From Betaproteobacteria bacterium (GTDB taxonomy: Bacteria > Pseudomonadota > Gammaproteobacteria > Burkholderiales > SG8-41), in NCBI GenBank assembly GCA_028292065.1, contig JAQGNC010000052.1:1-19430 (forward strand): DNA of 19,430 nt. Reading direction: 5' to 3'. Both the position numbers and the translations under genes were made by a program. Numbering within the stretch: position 1 is the stretch's first letter; each line of letters opens with the position of its first letter. Of the stretch, positions 6,518 through 14,519 are shown one piece after another. The notes beneath the pieces were generated by a model, which saw nothing but the letters and a program-made list of their open reading frames with translations, searched no databases and was not told the DNA's origin.

Positions 6518-8236
6518 ATGGACCATGTATTGACGGATCGCGAGCGCGAGGCGCGGGGAGCAGACGCACCGACGCGGCCGATACCGCGGGAAGCTGCAGA
6601 CGCAAAACTGTTCGCGGTGATGCGCGTCGTGCTCGCCGTGACCGGCCTCGCGATCACCTACATCGATCCCATCGAGCCGCGCTCCGGGGACGCGGTGGCC
6701 TACGGCTTTCTCGGCCTGTACTGCGTTTGTGCCGCCGGGGTCGTGCTGATGGAAGCGAAAACCGGGTGGAAAACCGACCAGCGCCTGCTGTGCGCGTCCG
6801 ACATCGCATTCGCCTCGGTCCTCATGCTGTGGACCCAGGGCGCGCAAAGTATCTTCTTCTACGCACTGCTGTTCCCGATACTGGTCGTATCGTTCTCGCA
6901 CGGCTACCGCGACGGCCTGCTGTTCACCCTGGCGAGCGTCGCTGCGCTGATCGTCGTGGGCGCACTGTCGGATCCGCCGATTCTCTACCACGAGCTCGAC
7001 ACCGCGCTCATCCGGCGGCCGGTGTACCTGCTCGCTTTCGGCTACATGGCCGCGAAGTGGGGAGGCCGCGAGATTCTTCTGAAGCGCAGGCTGATGCTGT
7101 TGCGCGAGATCAACACCGCGAGCGCGCGCGTCGCGGTGGACCGGCTCGTCGAGCTCAATCTGCGCCGCATCATCGCGTTTCACCGCGCCGAGCGCGCCGT
7201 GCTCGTCATCCATTTGCCGGGAGAGCGCCGCTATACCATCTATTCGTCGGCCGAGAGCGAGAAGCACGCGAGCGGCGCGCGCGAGATGAGCGAGGCGTCG
7301 GCGCAACGCCTGCTGCGCTTCGACGAGCACGCGTGCATCCTGTATTCGGCACGCAGGCTTCCCGGTTTCGCGCCGCGGTGCACCAGCCTCACGGTCGACC
7401 GCAAAGGCGAGCGCGAGTCCGCGGTCGCGGTGTCCGACTGCGAGGCCGTCGCGCGCCTGCTCGAAGCCAGGCACTTCGTCGCCGTCCCGTACCGGCAGGG
7501 CGACGGCACGGCGGGGTTTCTCTTCCTCACTGCGCGCGGCCGCGCGTTCTCGCCCGACGACGTCGATTTCCTCGTCCAGTTCAGCGACGCGGTCGCGAAG
7601 GTCGTCGAAAACCTCCAGCTTGTCGACGAGCTCATTTCGAGCGCGGCCGAGCACGAGCGCCTCATGATCTCGCGCGACATACACGACGCGGCGGTGCAGC
7701 CTTACATCGGGCTGCGGCTCGCGCTCGAGGCACTCTACCGCCAGTCGGCCGGCAGCGCGCTCGCGCCGCGCATCCTCGACCTGGTCGAAATGGCGAGCGC
7801 CACGGTGCGCGATCTGCGCGGCTTCACCCGCGGACTGCTGGCCGGAGGCGACATCCCGGGAGAGTCGCTGCACGAAGCGGTTCTGATGCAGGCCGACCGC
7901 TACGGCCGGTTCTACGGGCTGCGCATCGCCACGCGCCTCGATCAGGAAAGCGCGAACCTCAACGGGCGCTTCGCGGCCCATGTGTTCTACATCGTGGTGG
8001 AGGCGCTCACCAACATCGTGAAGCACACGGCCGCTCGCGGCGCCTTCGTCGAAGTGTCGGTGGAGGACAGCCGCGTCAGCATCCGCGTGGGCAACGAGGA
8101 ATCCGCCGGCGACGAAACAGCCGGCTTCGTGCCGAAGTCGATCAAGTCACGAGTCGAGGCGCTCGGCGGCACTTTCGCGGTTCAGCACGGCACCGGCGGC
8201 TATACTGTCGTCCACGCAACACTCCCCTCGCCTTAG
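6518..8236 (+). CDS. NarL-type sensor histidine kinase with N-terminal membrane domain
   Basis: The 572-residue protein has a short cytoplasmic N-terminus, about five hydrophobic segments (roughly 32-49, 60-79, 92-106, 112-128, 134-151, with another near 168-180), a linker helix, a GAF-like region (about 205-365), and a HisKA_3 dimerisation/phosphoacceptor helix with ISRDIHDAAVQPYIGLRL (His389). The HATPase domain has a good N-box (EALTNIVKH, Glu495/Asn499). Its G1 box is divergent (VGNEESAGDE), and the G2 position reads GFVPKSIKSRVEALGG instead of a GxGL loop. It should phosphorylate the regulator 7 nt downstream. The signal is unknown; the membrane domain has little periplasmic sequence, which suggests intramembrane or cytoplasmic sensing. 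It is divergent from the porin, which is a plausible but unproven target. Confidence 0.9.
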   Translation: MDHVLTDREREARGADAPTRPIPREAADAKLFAVMRVVLAVTGLAITYIDPIEPRSGDAVAYGFLGLYCVCAAGVVLMEAKTGWKTDQRLLCASDIAFASVLMLWTQGAQSIFFYALLFPILVVSFSHGYRDGLLFTLASVAALIVVGALSDPPILYHELDTALIRRPVYLLAFGYMAAKWGGREILLKRRLMLLREINTASARVAVDRLVELNLRRIIAFHRAERAVLVIHLPGERRYTIYSSAESEKHASGAREMSEASAQRLLRFDEHACILYSARRLPGFAPRCTSLTVDRKGERESAVAVSDCEAVARLLEARHFVAVPYRQGDGTAGFLFLTARGRAFSPDDVDFLVQFSDAVAKVVENLQLVDELISSAAEHERLMISRDIHDAAVQPYIGLRLALEALYRQSAGSALAPRILDLVEMASATVRDLRGFTRGLLAGGDIPGESLHEAVLMQADRYGRFYGLRIATRLDQESANLNGRFAAHVFYIVVEALTNIVKHTAARGAFVEVSVEDSRVSIRVGNEESAGDETAGFVPKSIKSRVEALGGTFAVQHGTGGYTVVHATLPSP

Positions 8237-8243
8237 GTTCCGC

Positions 8244-8942
8244 TTGCAGACCGCGCAACAACCCGTCTATCCCATCCGCATTTTCATCATCGACGATCAT
8301 CCGACGATCGTCTGGGGCCTCGAGCGCCTGATCGAGAGCGACGCGCCGCGCATGATCGCGGTCGGCAAAGCGAGCGCATGCGGGCCCGCGATTCCGCTGA
8401 TCGAAGCGGCGCAGCCGGACGTGCTCCTGCTCGACCTCGATCTGGGAGGCGAGAGCGGCCTCTCGGCCATTCCCGACCTCCTGCACAAGTCGGCCTGCAA
8501 GATCCTGGTGCTCACCGGGCTGCGCGACACCGCGGTCCACGAAGCGGCGATCAGGGCCGGCGCGCTCGGCGTCATCGGCAAGGAAGCGGCTCCCGCGCAG
8601 TTGCTCGAAGCGATCGTGCGAGTGCACCGCGGCGAGCTCACCGTCGACCGGCTCGTGACCGAGCGCCTGCTCGCGGCGATGGCGCCGAAGAAAGCCGCGC
8701 CGCCGCGAGGCGGTTGCGGCGAGGCGGCAGTAGCGAGCCTGACCGCGCGCGAGCGCGACATCGTACGCACGCTCATGAGACAGCCTGAGGTTGCGCTGAA
8801 GTCGGTCGCCGGCTCGCTCGGCATTTCCGAGCGCACCCTGCGCAATCACCTGAGCTCGATCTATGAAAAGCTGGAAGTGTCCGGCAGGCTCGAGCTGTAC
8901 GTGTTCAGCAGCAAGCACCTGGGCGACCCGGAGCTGCACTGA
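8244..8942 (+). CDS. NarL/FixJ-family response regulator
   Basis: The 232-residue product has a receiver domain (about 11-128) with the acidic pair Asp17/Asp18 in FIIDDHP, phosphoacceptor Asp64 in LLLDLDLGGESG, Thr91 and Lys113, then a linker and a LuxR-type helix-turn-helix (about 166-226: LTARERDIVRTLM...VAGSLGISERTLRNHLSSIYEKL). It is a DNA-binding transcription factor activated by phosphorylation from the upstream kinase. The start is TTG at 8244, only 7 nt after the kinase stop, with a poor ribosome binding site, so translational coupling is likely. No upstream in-frame ATG exists before the receiver domain, which supports TTG. The last residues include DPELH, slightly longer than the minimal LuxR domain. 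Confidence 0.93.
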   Translation: MQTAQQPVYPIRIFIIDDHPTIVWGLERLIESDAPRMIAVGKASACGPAIPLIEAAQPDVLLLDLDLGGESGLSAIPDLLHKSACKILVLTGLRDTAVHEAAIRAGALGVIGKEAAPAQLLEAIVRVHRGELTVDRLVTERLLAAMAPKKAAPPRGGCGEAAVASLTARERDIVRTLMRQPEVALKSVAGSLGISERTLRNHLSSIYEKLEVSGRLELYVFSSKHLGDPELH

Positions 8943-8972
8943 ACCCGGCGTAGCGGGCCGCAGGCGGCGGCG

Positions 8973-10070
8973 CTAGCGTTCCTTGCCGAAGCTCCAGCGC
9001 GCTGCCGCTCGCGCAAGCGTCACGCCGCGGCTCACCGCTTTGCGGCGCCAGTCGACGGCCGCCGGACACAGCGCTTCGCGCAGACGCAGCTTGGTCGGGT
9101 GGCCTATGCTGCCGTCGCCGTGAAAATGCCAGCGGTTCTCCTCGCGCAGCGCGTGCAGGACCTTGAGCGGGGGATAGGTTCCGATTTCCTGGAGCGCGAA
9201 ATCGATGCGGCTGCGAGGCAGCAGGCGCGAGAGCGCCGCGCCGTAGCTTCCGCGCACCGTGTACGCGACCGAAGGCCGCTTCGGGTCGACGAGGGTGCGC
9301 CCCAGCGCGCCGCCGAGCGCGGACGGCGCGGTGACCGAAGTGGCCGGCTCGACCACGACGGTGTCGGTGCCGCGGCGGCCGAGACCGGTGTGCAGGTCGA
9401 GCGCGAAAACGTATGCGGCGTAACCGAGGTGTTCTGCGAGCCACGCGCAGAAGAGGCGCGGGCTTTCCTGCAACTCGCGCCCGCCGAAGAAGAGCCCGCG
9501 CTCGAACTCGTACTGGCCTTCCGCGATCGCCTGCTTCACGCGGTGAAAGCCGCGGCGCATCGCGAAAGCGGCGGCGCGCACCGAAAAAGCATCGTGCCCG
9601 GGCGGTGATGCGGGATTGAGCAGCGGATCGAGCGCGCGGTAGAGCACGGGCGCGCCGGTGAACGATTCGCCGTTCATGAGGAAATTGCGGTTGAGATCGA
9701 CGTTGTTCTCGTTGGTGCGGCGCAGCCACGCCATCCCGTACGGGTTGAGCACGTGGACGAGGATCACCGCTTCCTCGGGCCCCGGCGCGGGCGGCGAATC
9801 GAGCAGCGCGAGCTGCACCGCGGAACCGGTGTAAGCCTCGACACCGTGCATGCCGGTCGTGTGCAGAAAGACGTGGCGCGGCCGCGGTGCGCCGAGCCAC
9901 GCGATGTCGATCGCGAGCGGCTCTCCCCGCGGGCCGGTGGCGGTGAGACCGATCGCATGCAGCGCCGCCCCCGCGCGGGTCGCGGCTTCACGAAAGCGCG
10001 TTCGGGCGGTCGTGTAATCGGGGGAGAAGCAGGATTCGGGGTTCAGGATTCGGGATTCAGGATTCAGCAC
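8973..10070 (-). CDS. DUF2817 protein, M14-like zinc carboxypeptidase family
   Basis: The 365-residue product carries the metallocarboxypeptidase-type arrangement: TTGMHGVEAYTGS (His75, Glu78), RRTNENNVDLNRNF (substrate-binding Arg/Asn region, about 117-130), FALDLHTGLG (third zinc ligand His227) and LQEIGTYPP with Glu295 in the position of the catalytic glutamate. The family belongs with M14 peptidases and is predicted to remove C-terminal residues or act on amide-linked substrates; no signal peptide is seen, so it is probably cytoplasmic. The only available start is GTG at 10070 without a ribosome binding site, and the first 13 residues (MLNPESRILNPES) are translated heptamer repeat. True homology begins at FSPDYTTARTRF, residue 15. 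The gene converges with the response regulator, 30 nt apart. Confidence 0.85.
   Translation of the reverse strand: MLNPESRILNPESCFSPDYTTARTRFREAATRAGAALHAIGLTATGPRGEPLAIDIAWLGAPRPRHVFLHTTGMHGVEAYTGSAVQLALLDSPPAPGPEEAVILVHVLNPYGMAWLRRTNENNVDLNRNFLMNGESFTGAPVLYRALDPLLNPASPPGHDAFSVRAAAFAMRRGFHRVKQAIAEGQYEFERGLFFGGRELQESPRLFCAWLAEHLGYAAYVFALDLHTGLGRRGTDTVVVEPATSVTAPSALGGALGRTLVDPKRPSVAYTVRGSYGAALSRLLPRSRIDFALQEIGTYPPLKVLHALREENRWHFHGDGSIGHPTKLRLREALCPAAVDWRRKAVSRGVTLARAAARWSFGKER
10031..10065 (+). repeat. Five heptamers of (A/G)GGATTC at the DUF2817 start
   Basis: AGGATTC, GGGGTTC, AGGATTC, GGGATTC, AGGATTC are consecutive 7-nt units covering the first codons of the peptidase gene. Because 7 is not a multiple of 3, any gain or loss of a unit would shift the reading frame relative to the GTG start. 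Confidence 0.85.
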
Positions 10071-10151
10071 GTGATCGATCGGCCGTCATGCCGGCGCAGG
10101 CCGGTATTCAAATTCAACGGGATTTGTACCATGGATGTCCCGCGAGCAAAC

Positions 10152-10190
10152 CGGGGTCAGACCCCGAGCGCGGAAACCGGGGTCTGACCG
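10152..10190. repeat. Paired GGGGTCAGACCCC-type motifs
   Basis: CGGGGTCAGACCCCG (10152-10166) is a 7-bp inverted repeat with one central base. AAACCGGGGTCTGACC follows at 10175-10189 as a second, half-palindromic copy, and AAACCGGGGTCAGACC occurs at 10148-10163, so two 16-nt words differ at one base. Confidence 0.7.
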
Positions 10191-10291
10191 CGCCGTCATT
10201 CTGGCGCAGGCCAGAATCCATTTTGATTCGAAAGCACTACGACATGGATTCTGGATCACTTCCCGCGGCGTGCGGTCCAGAATGACGGCGC
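10190..10291. mobile_element. Palindromic small repeat element (REP/MITE-like), 102 bp
   Basis: Perfect 15-bp terminal inverted repeats GCGCCGTCATTCTGG (10190-10204) and CCAGAATGACGGCGC (10277-10291) enclose an internal hairpin ATTCTGGC-GCAG-GCCAGAAT (10199-10218) and an inner AGAATCCAT / ATGGATTCT pair. The overall form matches the widespread proteobacterial GTCATTC...GGAATCCA repeat family. No coding capacity; mobilisation in trans is inferred. Confidence 0.75.
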
Positions 10292-10322
10292 TGGCCGATT
10301 CAGAGAGCGCGACCAAAGCAAA

Positions 10323-10456
10323 GCTGTCATTGCGAGGAACGCCGTGACCCTTCGACGGCGCTCAGGACAGGCTGCGCAATCTCGAGACGCTCGAAAAACA
10401 ATCCCGTGCGCCACGAGATCGCCACGTCGCCTTTGCCGGCTCCTCGCGATGACAGC
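10323..10456. mobile_element. GTCATTGCGAGGA-type inverted-repeat element, 134 bp, with nested repeat
   Basis: Termini GCTGTCATTGCGAGGA (10323-10338) and TCCTCGCGATGACAGC (10441-10456) are inverted repeats with one mismatch over 16 bp. Inside, CCCTTCGACGGCGCTCAGG...GCT (10348-10373) resembles another common dispersed repeat and appears inserted into the element. The right end stops 2 nt before the stop codon of the oxidoreductase gene, so the element is transcribed as its 3' UTR. Confidence 0.75.
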
Positions 10457-10458
10457 GG

Positions 10459-13400
10459 CTAAAGCAGCACGCGCTCGATCCCGCCCTCGTTCGCTTTCGC
10501 CACGTAATCGGCCATCCAGTTGTCGCCCAGCAGGTGTTTCGCCATCTCGACGACGATGTAATCGGCTTTGGTTCCGGAATCGTTGTCGTAGCGCGACAGC
10601 CCTTGCAGACACGACGGGCACGAGGTCAGCACTTTGACTTCGCCTTTGAAGCCGTCGGCTCTGAGCGCGTCGGCGCCGAGCTTCATCTGGAATTCCTTGC
10701 GGAAACGCACTTGCGTCGCGATGTCCGGGCGCCCGATCGCGAAGGTTCCCGACTCGCCGCAGCAGCGGTCGTTGAGCGCCACCGGCTGGTTCATGAGCTC
10801 GTTGACGACTTTGAGCGGCTGATACTGCTTCATCGGGGTGTGGCACGGGTCGTGATACATGTAGCGCACCCCGTTGACGCCTTCGAGCTTCACGCCTTTT
10901 TCGAGCAGGTATTCGTGGATGTCGAGCAGGCGGCAGCCCGGGAAGATCTTGTCGAACTCGTAGCTTTCGAGCTGGTCGAGACACGTCCCGCACGAGACGA
11001 TGACGGTCTTGATGTCGAGATACGCGAGTGCATGCGCGACGCGGTGGAAGAGCACGCGGTTGCTCGTGACGATCTGCTGGCCTTTCTGCTCTTCGCCCGC
11101 CGCGGTCTGCGGGTAGCCGCAGCACAGGTAGCCGGGCGGCAGCACGGTCTGCACGCCGAGGTCGTACAGCATCGCCTGGGTCGCGAGTCCGACCTGCCCG
11201 AACAGGCGCTCGGAGCCGCATCCGGGGAAATAAAACACCGAGTCTGAATCGCCATTCGCTTTCTGCGGGTCGCGGATGATCGGCACGGTGCGGGGGTCTT
11301 CGATGTCGAGGAGCGCTCGCGAGCTCTTCTTCGGTAAGCCTCCCGGCATCGGCTTGTTGATGAAGTGGATCACCTGCTGGCGCACGGTCGGCTTGCCGGT
11401 CGTCGAAGGCGGCAGGCGGGTCTGCCTCTGGATGAGGCCGAAAGCTTTCGCCGCGCGGTGCGCGAGACGCTGCGCCGAGTAGCCGATGCGGATCATGCCG
11501 GTGCGCATCGCATTGATCGTGGTCGGATCGGTCGCGCTGAGGAACATCATCGACGCGGCGATGCCGATCTTCGGGCGGCGCTTCTTCGTGCGGCGCATGT
11601 AGTTGCGCATGACCACCGAGACGTCGCCGTAATCGATGTCGACCGGGCACGGCTTCACGCACTTGTGGCAGACGGTGCAGTGATCGGCCACGTCCCCGTA
11701 TTCGTCGAAATGCTTCAGCGAGATGCCGCGGCGGGTCTGTTCTTCGTAGAGAAAGGCTTCGGTCAGCAGACTCGTCGCGAGGATCTTGTTGCGCGGGCTG
11801 TAGAGCAGGTTTGCCCGCGGCACGTGAGTCGCGCACACCGGCTTGCACTTCCCGCAGCGCAGGCAGTCCTTGATCATGTCGGTGACCTTGCCGATCTCCG
11901 ACTGTTCCAGGACGAGGCTTTCGGCGCCGATCAGCGAGAAGCTCGGCGTATAAGCGTTGCGAAGATCGCCGCCGGGCAGGAGCTTGCCTTTGTTGAAGCG
12001 GCCTTCGGGATCGACTCGCTGCTTGTAGTCGATGAAGTCCTGGATCTGTTTGGGCTCGAGGTAATCGAGCTTGGTCAGCCCGATCCCGTGCTCGCCCGAG
12101 ACCACGCCTTCGAGCGAGATCGCGAGCTTCATGATGCGGTCGACCGCTTCCCCGGCCTCCTGCAGCATCTCGTAATCGTCGGAGTTGACCGGAAGGTTGG
12201 TGTGCACATTGCCGTCGCCGGCGTGCATGTGCAGCGCTACGAAGACGCGGCTGCGCAGCACCGACTTGTGCGTCGCGTTGATCGCCGCGATCACTTTCGA
12301 GAAAGGCCTGCCGTCGAAGATGTCGCACAGCTGCGCGCAGAGCTCGGCTTTCCACGAGACGCGGATGGTGTGGTCCTGCAGCAGGTGGAAGAGCGTGCCG
12401 ACGCGTGCGGCGCGAAGCGCCTCGCCGATCACCGGTGCGTACGCGGGCGGTGCGCTCGCTTCGAGCGCGCCGAGTGGCGCATCGATGTTGTCGAGCAGCC
12501 AGCGCCAGCGCGCGCGCGCATCGCCAATCAAGGCGCTGGCGCGCTCGACGCGGTCGCCGAGCAGATCGGGCGCGGTGCCCATCGTCTCGTCCCGGTCGCT
12601 CAGCGGAAGCTCACCGCGCAGCAGGGTCTCGAGCGCGTCGGTGAGCTTCAACTTGTTGCGGATCGAAAGCTCGATGTTGATGTGCTCGATGCCGTCCGAA
12701 TAACCGCCGAGGCCTTCGAGCGGGATCACCACGTCTTCGTTGATCTTGAAAGCGTTGGTGTGCTTCGAGATCGCCGCGGTGCGCGCGCGGTCGAGCCAGA
12801 ACTTGCGGCGCATGTCGGGCGTGACCGCGATGAAGCCTTCGGCGTGACGCGCGTTCGCCAGGCGCACCACGTGCGAGGCCGCGGCGGCGACCGCGTTCTC
12901 GTCTTCGCCGACGATGTCCCCGATGAGGATCATTTTCGGCCGGCCGGCGCGGCGCGCTTTCGTCGCGTAGCCCACGGCTTTCACGTAACGCTCGTCGAGG
13001 TGCTCGAGACCCGCGAGCAGCGCCCCGCCCGGCTTGGTGTCGAGATAGCGGCGGATTTCCACGATCGAAGGCACCGCTTCGTGCACCGAGCCGAAGAATT
13101 CGAGGCACACCGTGCGAATCGCGGGCGGCATGCGGTGCAGGATGAAAGTCGCCTGCGTGATGATGCCGTCGCAGCCTTCTTTCTGGATGCCGGGGAGGCC
13201 GCCGAGCGCCTTATCCGTGACGTCTTTGCCCAACCCCTTCTTGCGGAAACCGGAACCGGGGATTTCCAGTATTTCCGGCTCACCGTAGGGTTTTTTGCCG
13301 TCGTTCTCATAACGCGTCAGCCTGAAGCGCACGAGCGCCACGTCGTGGATCTTGCCCAGGTTGTGGTCGAGCCGCTCGACGAAGAGCCAGCGGGCGTCGG

Positions 13401-14313
13401 GCATGACCATTTTCCACGACGCGAGATTGTCGAGCGCGGTGCCCCAGAGCACCGCTTTCTTGCCGCCGGCGTTCATCGCGACGTTGCCGCCGATGCACGA
13501 CGCGTCGGCGGAAGTGGGGTCGCACGCGAAGACCAGCCCCGCGCCTTCGGCGACTTCCATCACCCGGCGTGTGACCACGCCTGCGCCGCACCGCACGACC
13601 GGCACTTCGCGCTCGAGTCCGGGCAGCACCACGCGGTCAATCGTGCCCAGCGCTTCGAGCTTTTCAGTGTTGATGACCGCCGAGAGGCGCGTGAGCGGTA
13701 TCGCGCCGCCGGTGTAACCGGTGCCGCCGCCTCGCGGAATGATCGTGAGGCCGAGGTCGATGCACGCCTGGACGATTCCGGCGACCTCTTCCTCGGTGTC
13801 CGGAATGATGACGACGAAAGGATATTCGACTCGCCAGTCGGTCGCATCGGTCACGTGCGAGACGCGTGCGAGGCCGTCGAACTGCACGTTGTCCTTGCGC
13901 GTGACGCCCGCGAGGCGCCCGGTGACGCGCTTGCGCAGATCGTAGGTCTGGCGAAACTGCGCTTCGAAAGTGTCCACCGCGCGATTCGCCGCGGCGAGTA
14001 GGGAAGTCACGCGCTCATCGGTGCGCTTCCTGCGCCGCGCTTCGATCGCGTCGAGGCGCTCGCGCATCTCCGCGATCAACGCGGCACGGCGCTTCGGGTA
14101 CTGGATGAGCTCGTCTTCGATGTACGGGTTGCGCGACACGACCCAGATGTCACCGAGCACTTCGTAGAGCATCTTCGCGGAGCGCCCGGTGCGCCGCTCA
14201 CCGCGCAGCGCGTCGAGGGCGTCCCACGCAGGCTCGCCGAGCAGGCGCAGGACGATCTCGCGGTCGGAGAACGAGGTGTAGTTGTACGGTATTTCGCGTA
14301 GGCGGGCGGTCAT
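10459..14313 (-). CDS. Fused FAD-linked oxidase / Fe-S oxidoreductase (DUF3683, GlcD-GlcF-like)
   Basis: The 1284-residue protein joins four parts. First is a DUF3683 N-terminal region (about 1-150, starting MTARLREIPYNYTSFSDREIV). Second is a PCMH-type FAD-binding domain (about 160-335) with IIPRGGGTGYTGG (191-203) and CDPTSADASCIGGNVAMNAGG. Third is an FAD-oxidase C-terminal domain with HMHAGDGNVH (695-704) and SGEHGIG (739-745). Last is a ferredoxin-type region with two 4Fe-4S motifs (Cys817/820/823/827 and Cys879/882/885/889) followed by two CCG domains (Cys1064-1065; Cys1184-1185). The design resembles D-lactate or glycolate dehydrogenase with its Fe-S subunit fused on. It should oxidise a 2-hydroxy acid and pass electrons to the quinone pool; the substrate is unknown. 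An in-frame ATG at 14466 would add 51 residues with atypical codons, so I prefer 14313, where family similarity begins. Confidence 0.93.
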   Translation of the reverse strand: MTARLREIPYNYTSFSDREIVLRLLGEPAWDALDALRGERRTGRSAKMLYEVLGDIWVVSRNPYIEDELIQYPKRRAALIAEMRERLDAIEARRRKRTDERVTSLLAAANRAVDTFEAQFRQTYDLRKRVTGRLAGVTRKDNVQFDGLARVSHVTDATDWRVEYPFVVIIPDTEEEVAGIVQACIDLGLTIIPRGGGTGYTGGAIPLTRLSAVINTEKLEALGTIDRVVLPGLEREVPVVRCGAGVVTRRVMEVAEGAGLVFACDPTSADASCIGGNVAMNAGGKKAVLWGTALDNLASWKMVMPDARWLFVERLDHNLGKIHDVALVRFRLTRYENDGKKPYGEPEILEIPGSGFRKKGLGKDVTDKALGGLPGIQKEGCDGIITQATFILHRMPPAIRTVCLEFFGSVHEAVPSIVEIRRYLDTKPGGALLAGLEHLDERYVKAVGYATKARRAGRPKMILIGDIVGEDENAVAAAASHVVRLANARHAEGFIAVTPDMRRKFWLDRARTAAISKHTNAFKINEDVVIPLEGLGGYSDGIEHINIELSIRNKLKLTDALETLLRGELPLSDRDETMGTAPDLLGDRVERASALIGDARARWRWLLDNIDAPLGALEASAPPAYAPVIGEALRAARVGTLFHLLQDHTIRVSWKAELCAQLCDIFDGRPFSKVIAAINATHKSVLRSRVFVALHMHAGDGNVHTNLPVNSDDYEMLQEAGEAVDRIMKLAISLEGVVSGEHGIGLTKLDYLEPKQIQDFIDYKQRVDPEGRFNKGKLLPGGDLRNAYTPSFSLIGAESLVLEQSEIGKVTDMIKDCLRCGKCKPVCATHVPRANLLYSPRNKILATSLLTEAFLYEEQTRRGISLKHFDEYGDVADHCTVCHKCVKPCPVDIDYGDVSVVMRNYMRRTKKRRPKIGIAASMMFLSATDPTTINAMRTGMIRIGYSAQRLAHRAAKAFGLIQRQTRLPPSTTGKPTVRQQVIHFINKPMPGGLPKKSSRALLDIEDPRTVPIIRDPQKANGDSDSVFYFPGCGSERLFGQVGLATQAMLYDLGVQTVLPPGYLCCGYPQTAAGEEQKGQQIVTSNRVLFHRVAHALAYLDIKTVIVSCGTCLDQLESYEFDKIFPGCRLLDIHEYLLEKGVKLEGVNGVRYMYHDPCHTPMKQYQPLKVVNELMNQPVALNDRCCGESGTFAIGRPDIATQVRFRKEFQMKLGADALRADGFKGEVKVLTSCPSCLQGLSRYDNDSGTKADYIVVEMAKHLLGDNWMADYVAKANEGGIERVLL

Positions 14314-14519
14314 GGGGATCCGATACTGCCGGAGATCGAAGTGGCTACGGGCGTAGCGGAGCGCGGAGCTGAGGGATTGCTGCGGACTTAAGGCCTTATG
14401 GTAACGGCCGCGAGAGTTGCCGTAAACCGCGAAGAACCAAGGGTTTTCAGTTTCGACGACGATCATGGGAGTGCATAGAGGCAAGCGCGATGCCGCGCGT
14501 GGGCCGATGCGCGCCGCCG

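Larger units (their letters stand above)
10071..10458. repeat. 388-nt gene-free repeat island
   Basis: The gap between the DUF2817 start and the end of the large oxidoreductase gene contains no credible gene. It holds, in order, a partial CATGCCGGCGCAGGCCGG hairpin repeat (10087-10104), two GGGGTCAGACCCC/GGGGTCTGAC motifs (10152-10190), an inverted-repeat element (10190-10291) and a second inverted-repeat element (10323-10456) carrying a nested dispersed repeat. Confidence 0.75.

Noticed and set aside
6407..8026. 539-codon minus-strand open frame that could be the gene before the orphan terminator
   Set aside because: Antisense to the kinase with no recognisable domain; composition is typical of a shadow frame.
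6220..8331. 703-codon plus-strand open frame over the sensor kinase
   Set aside because: Arg-rich translation in the wrong frame; the kinase frame has all conserved motifs.
11365..14001. 878-codon plus-strand open frame opposite the oxidoreductase
   Set aside because: It is antisense to a gene with clear FAD, Fe-S and CCG motifs, is Arg/Val/His/Asp rich and shows no domain; high GC leaves the antisense frame free of stops.
14314..14466. 51-residue N-terminal extension of the oxidoreductase from an ATG at 14466
   Set aside because: Codons such as TTA, TCT and ACT are unlike the gene body, and family similarity begins with RLREIPYNYTSF right after 14313.
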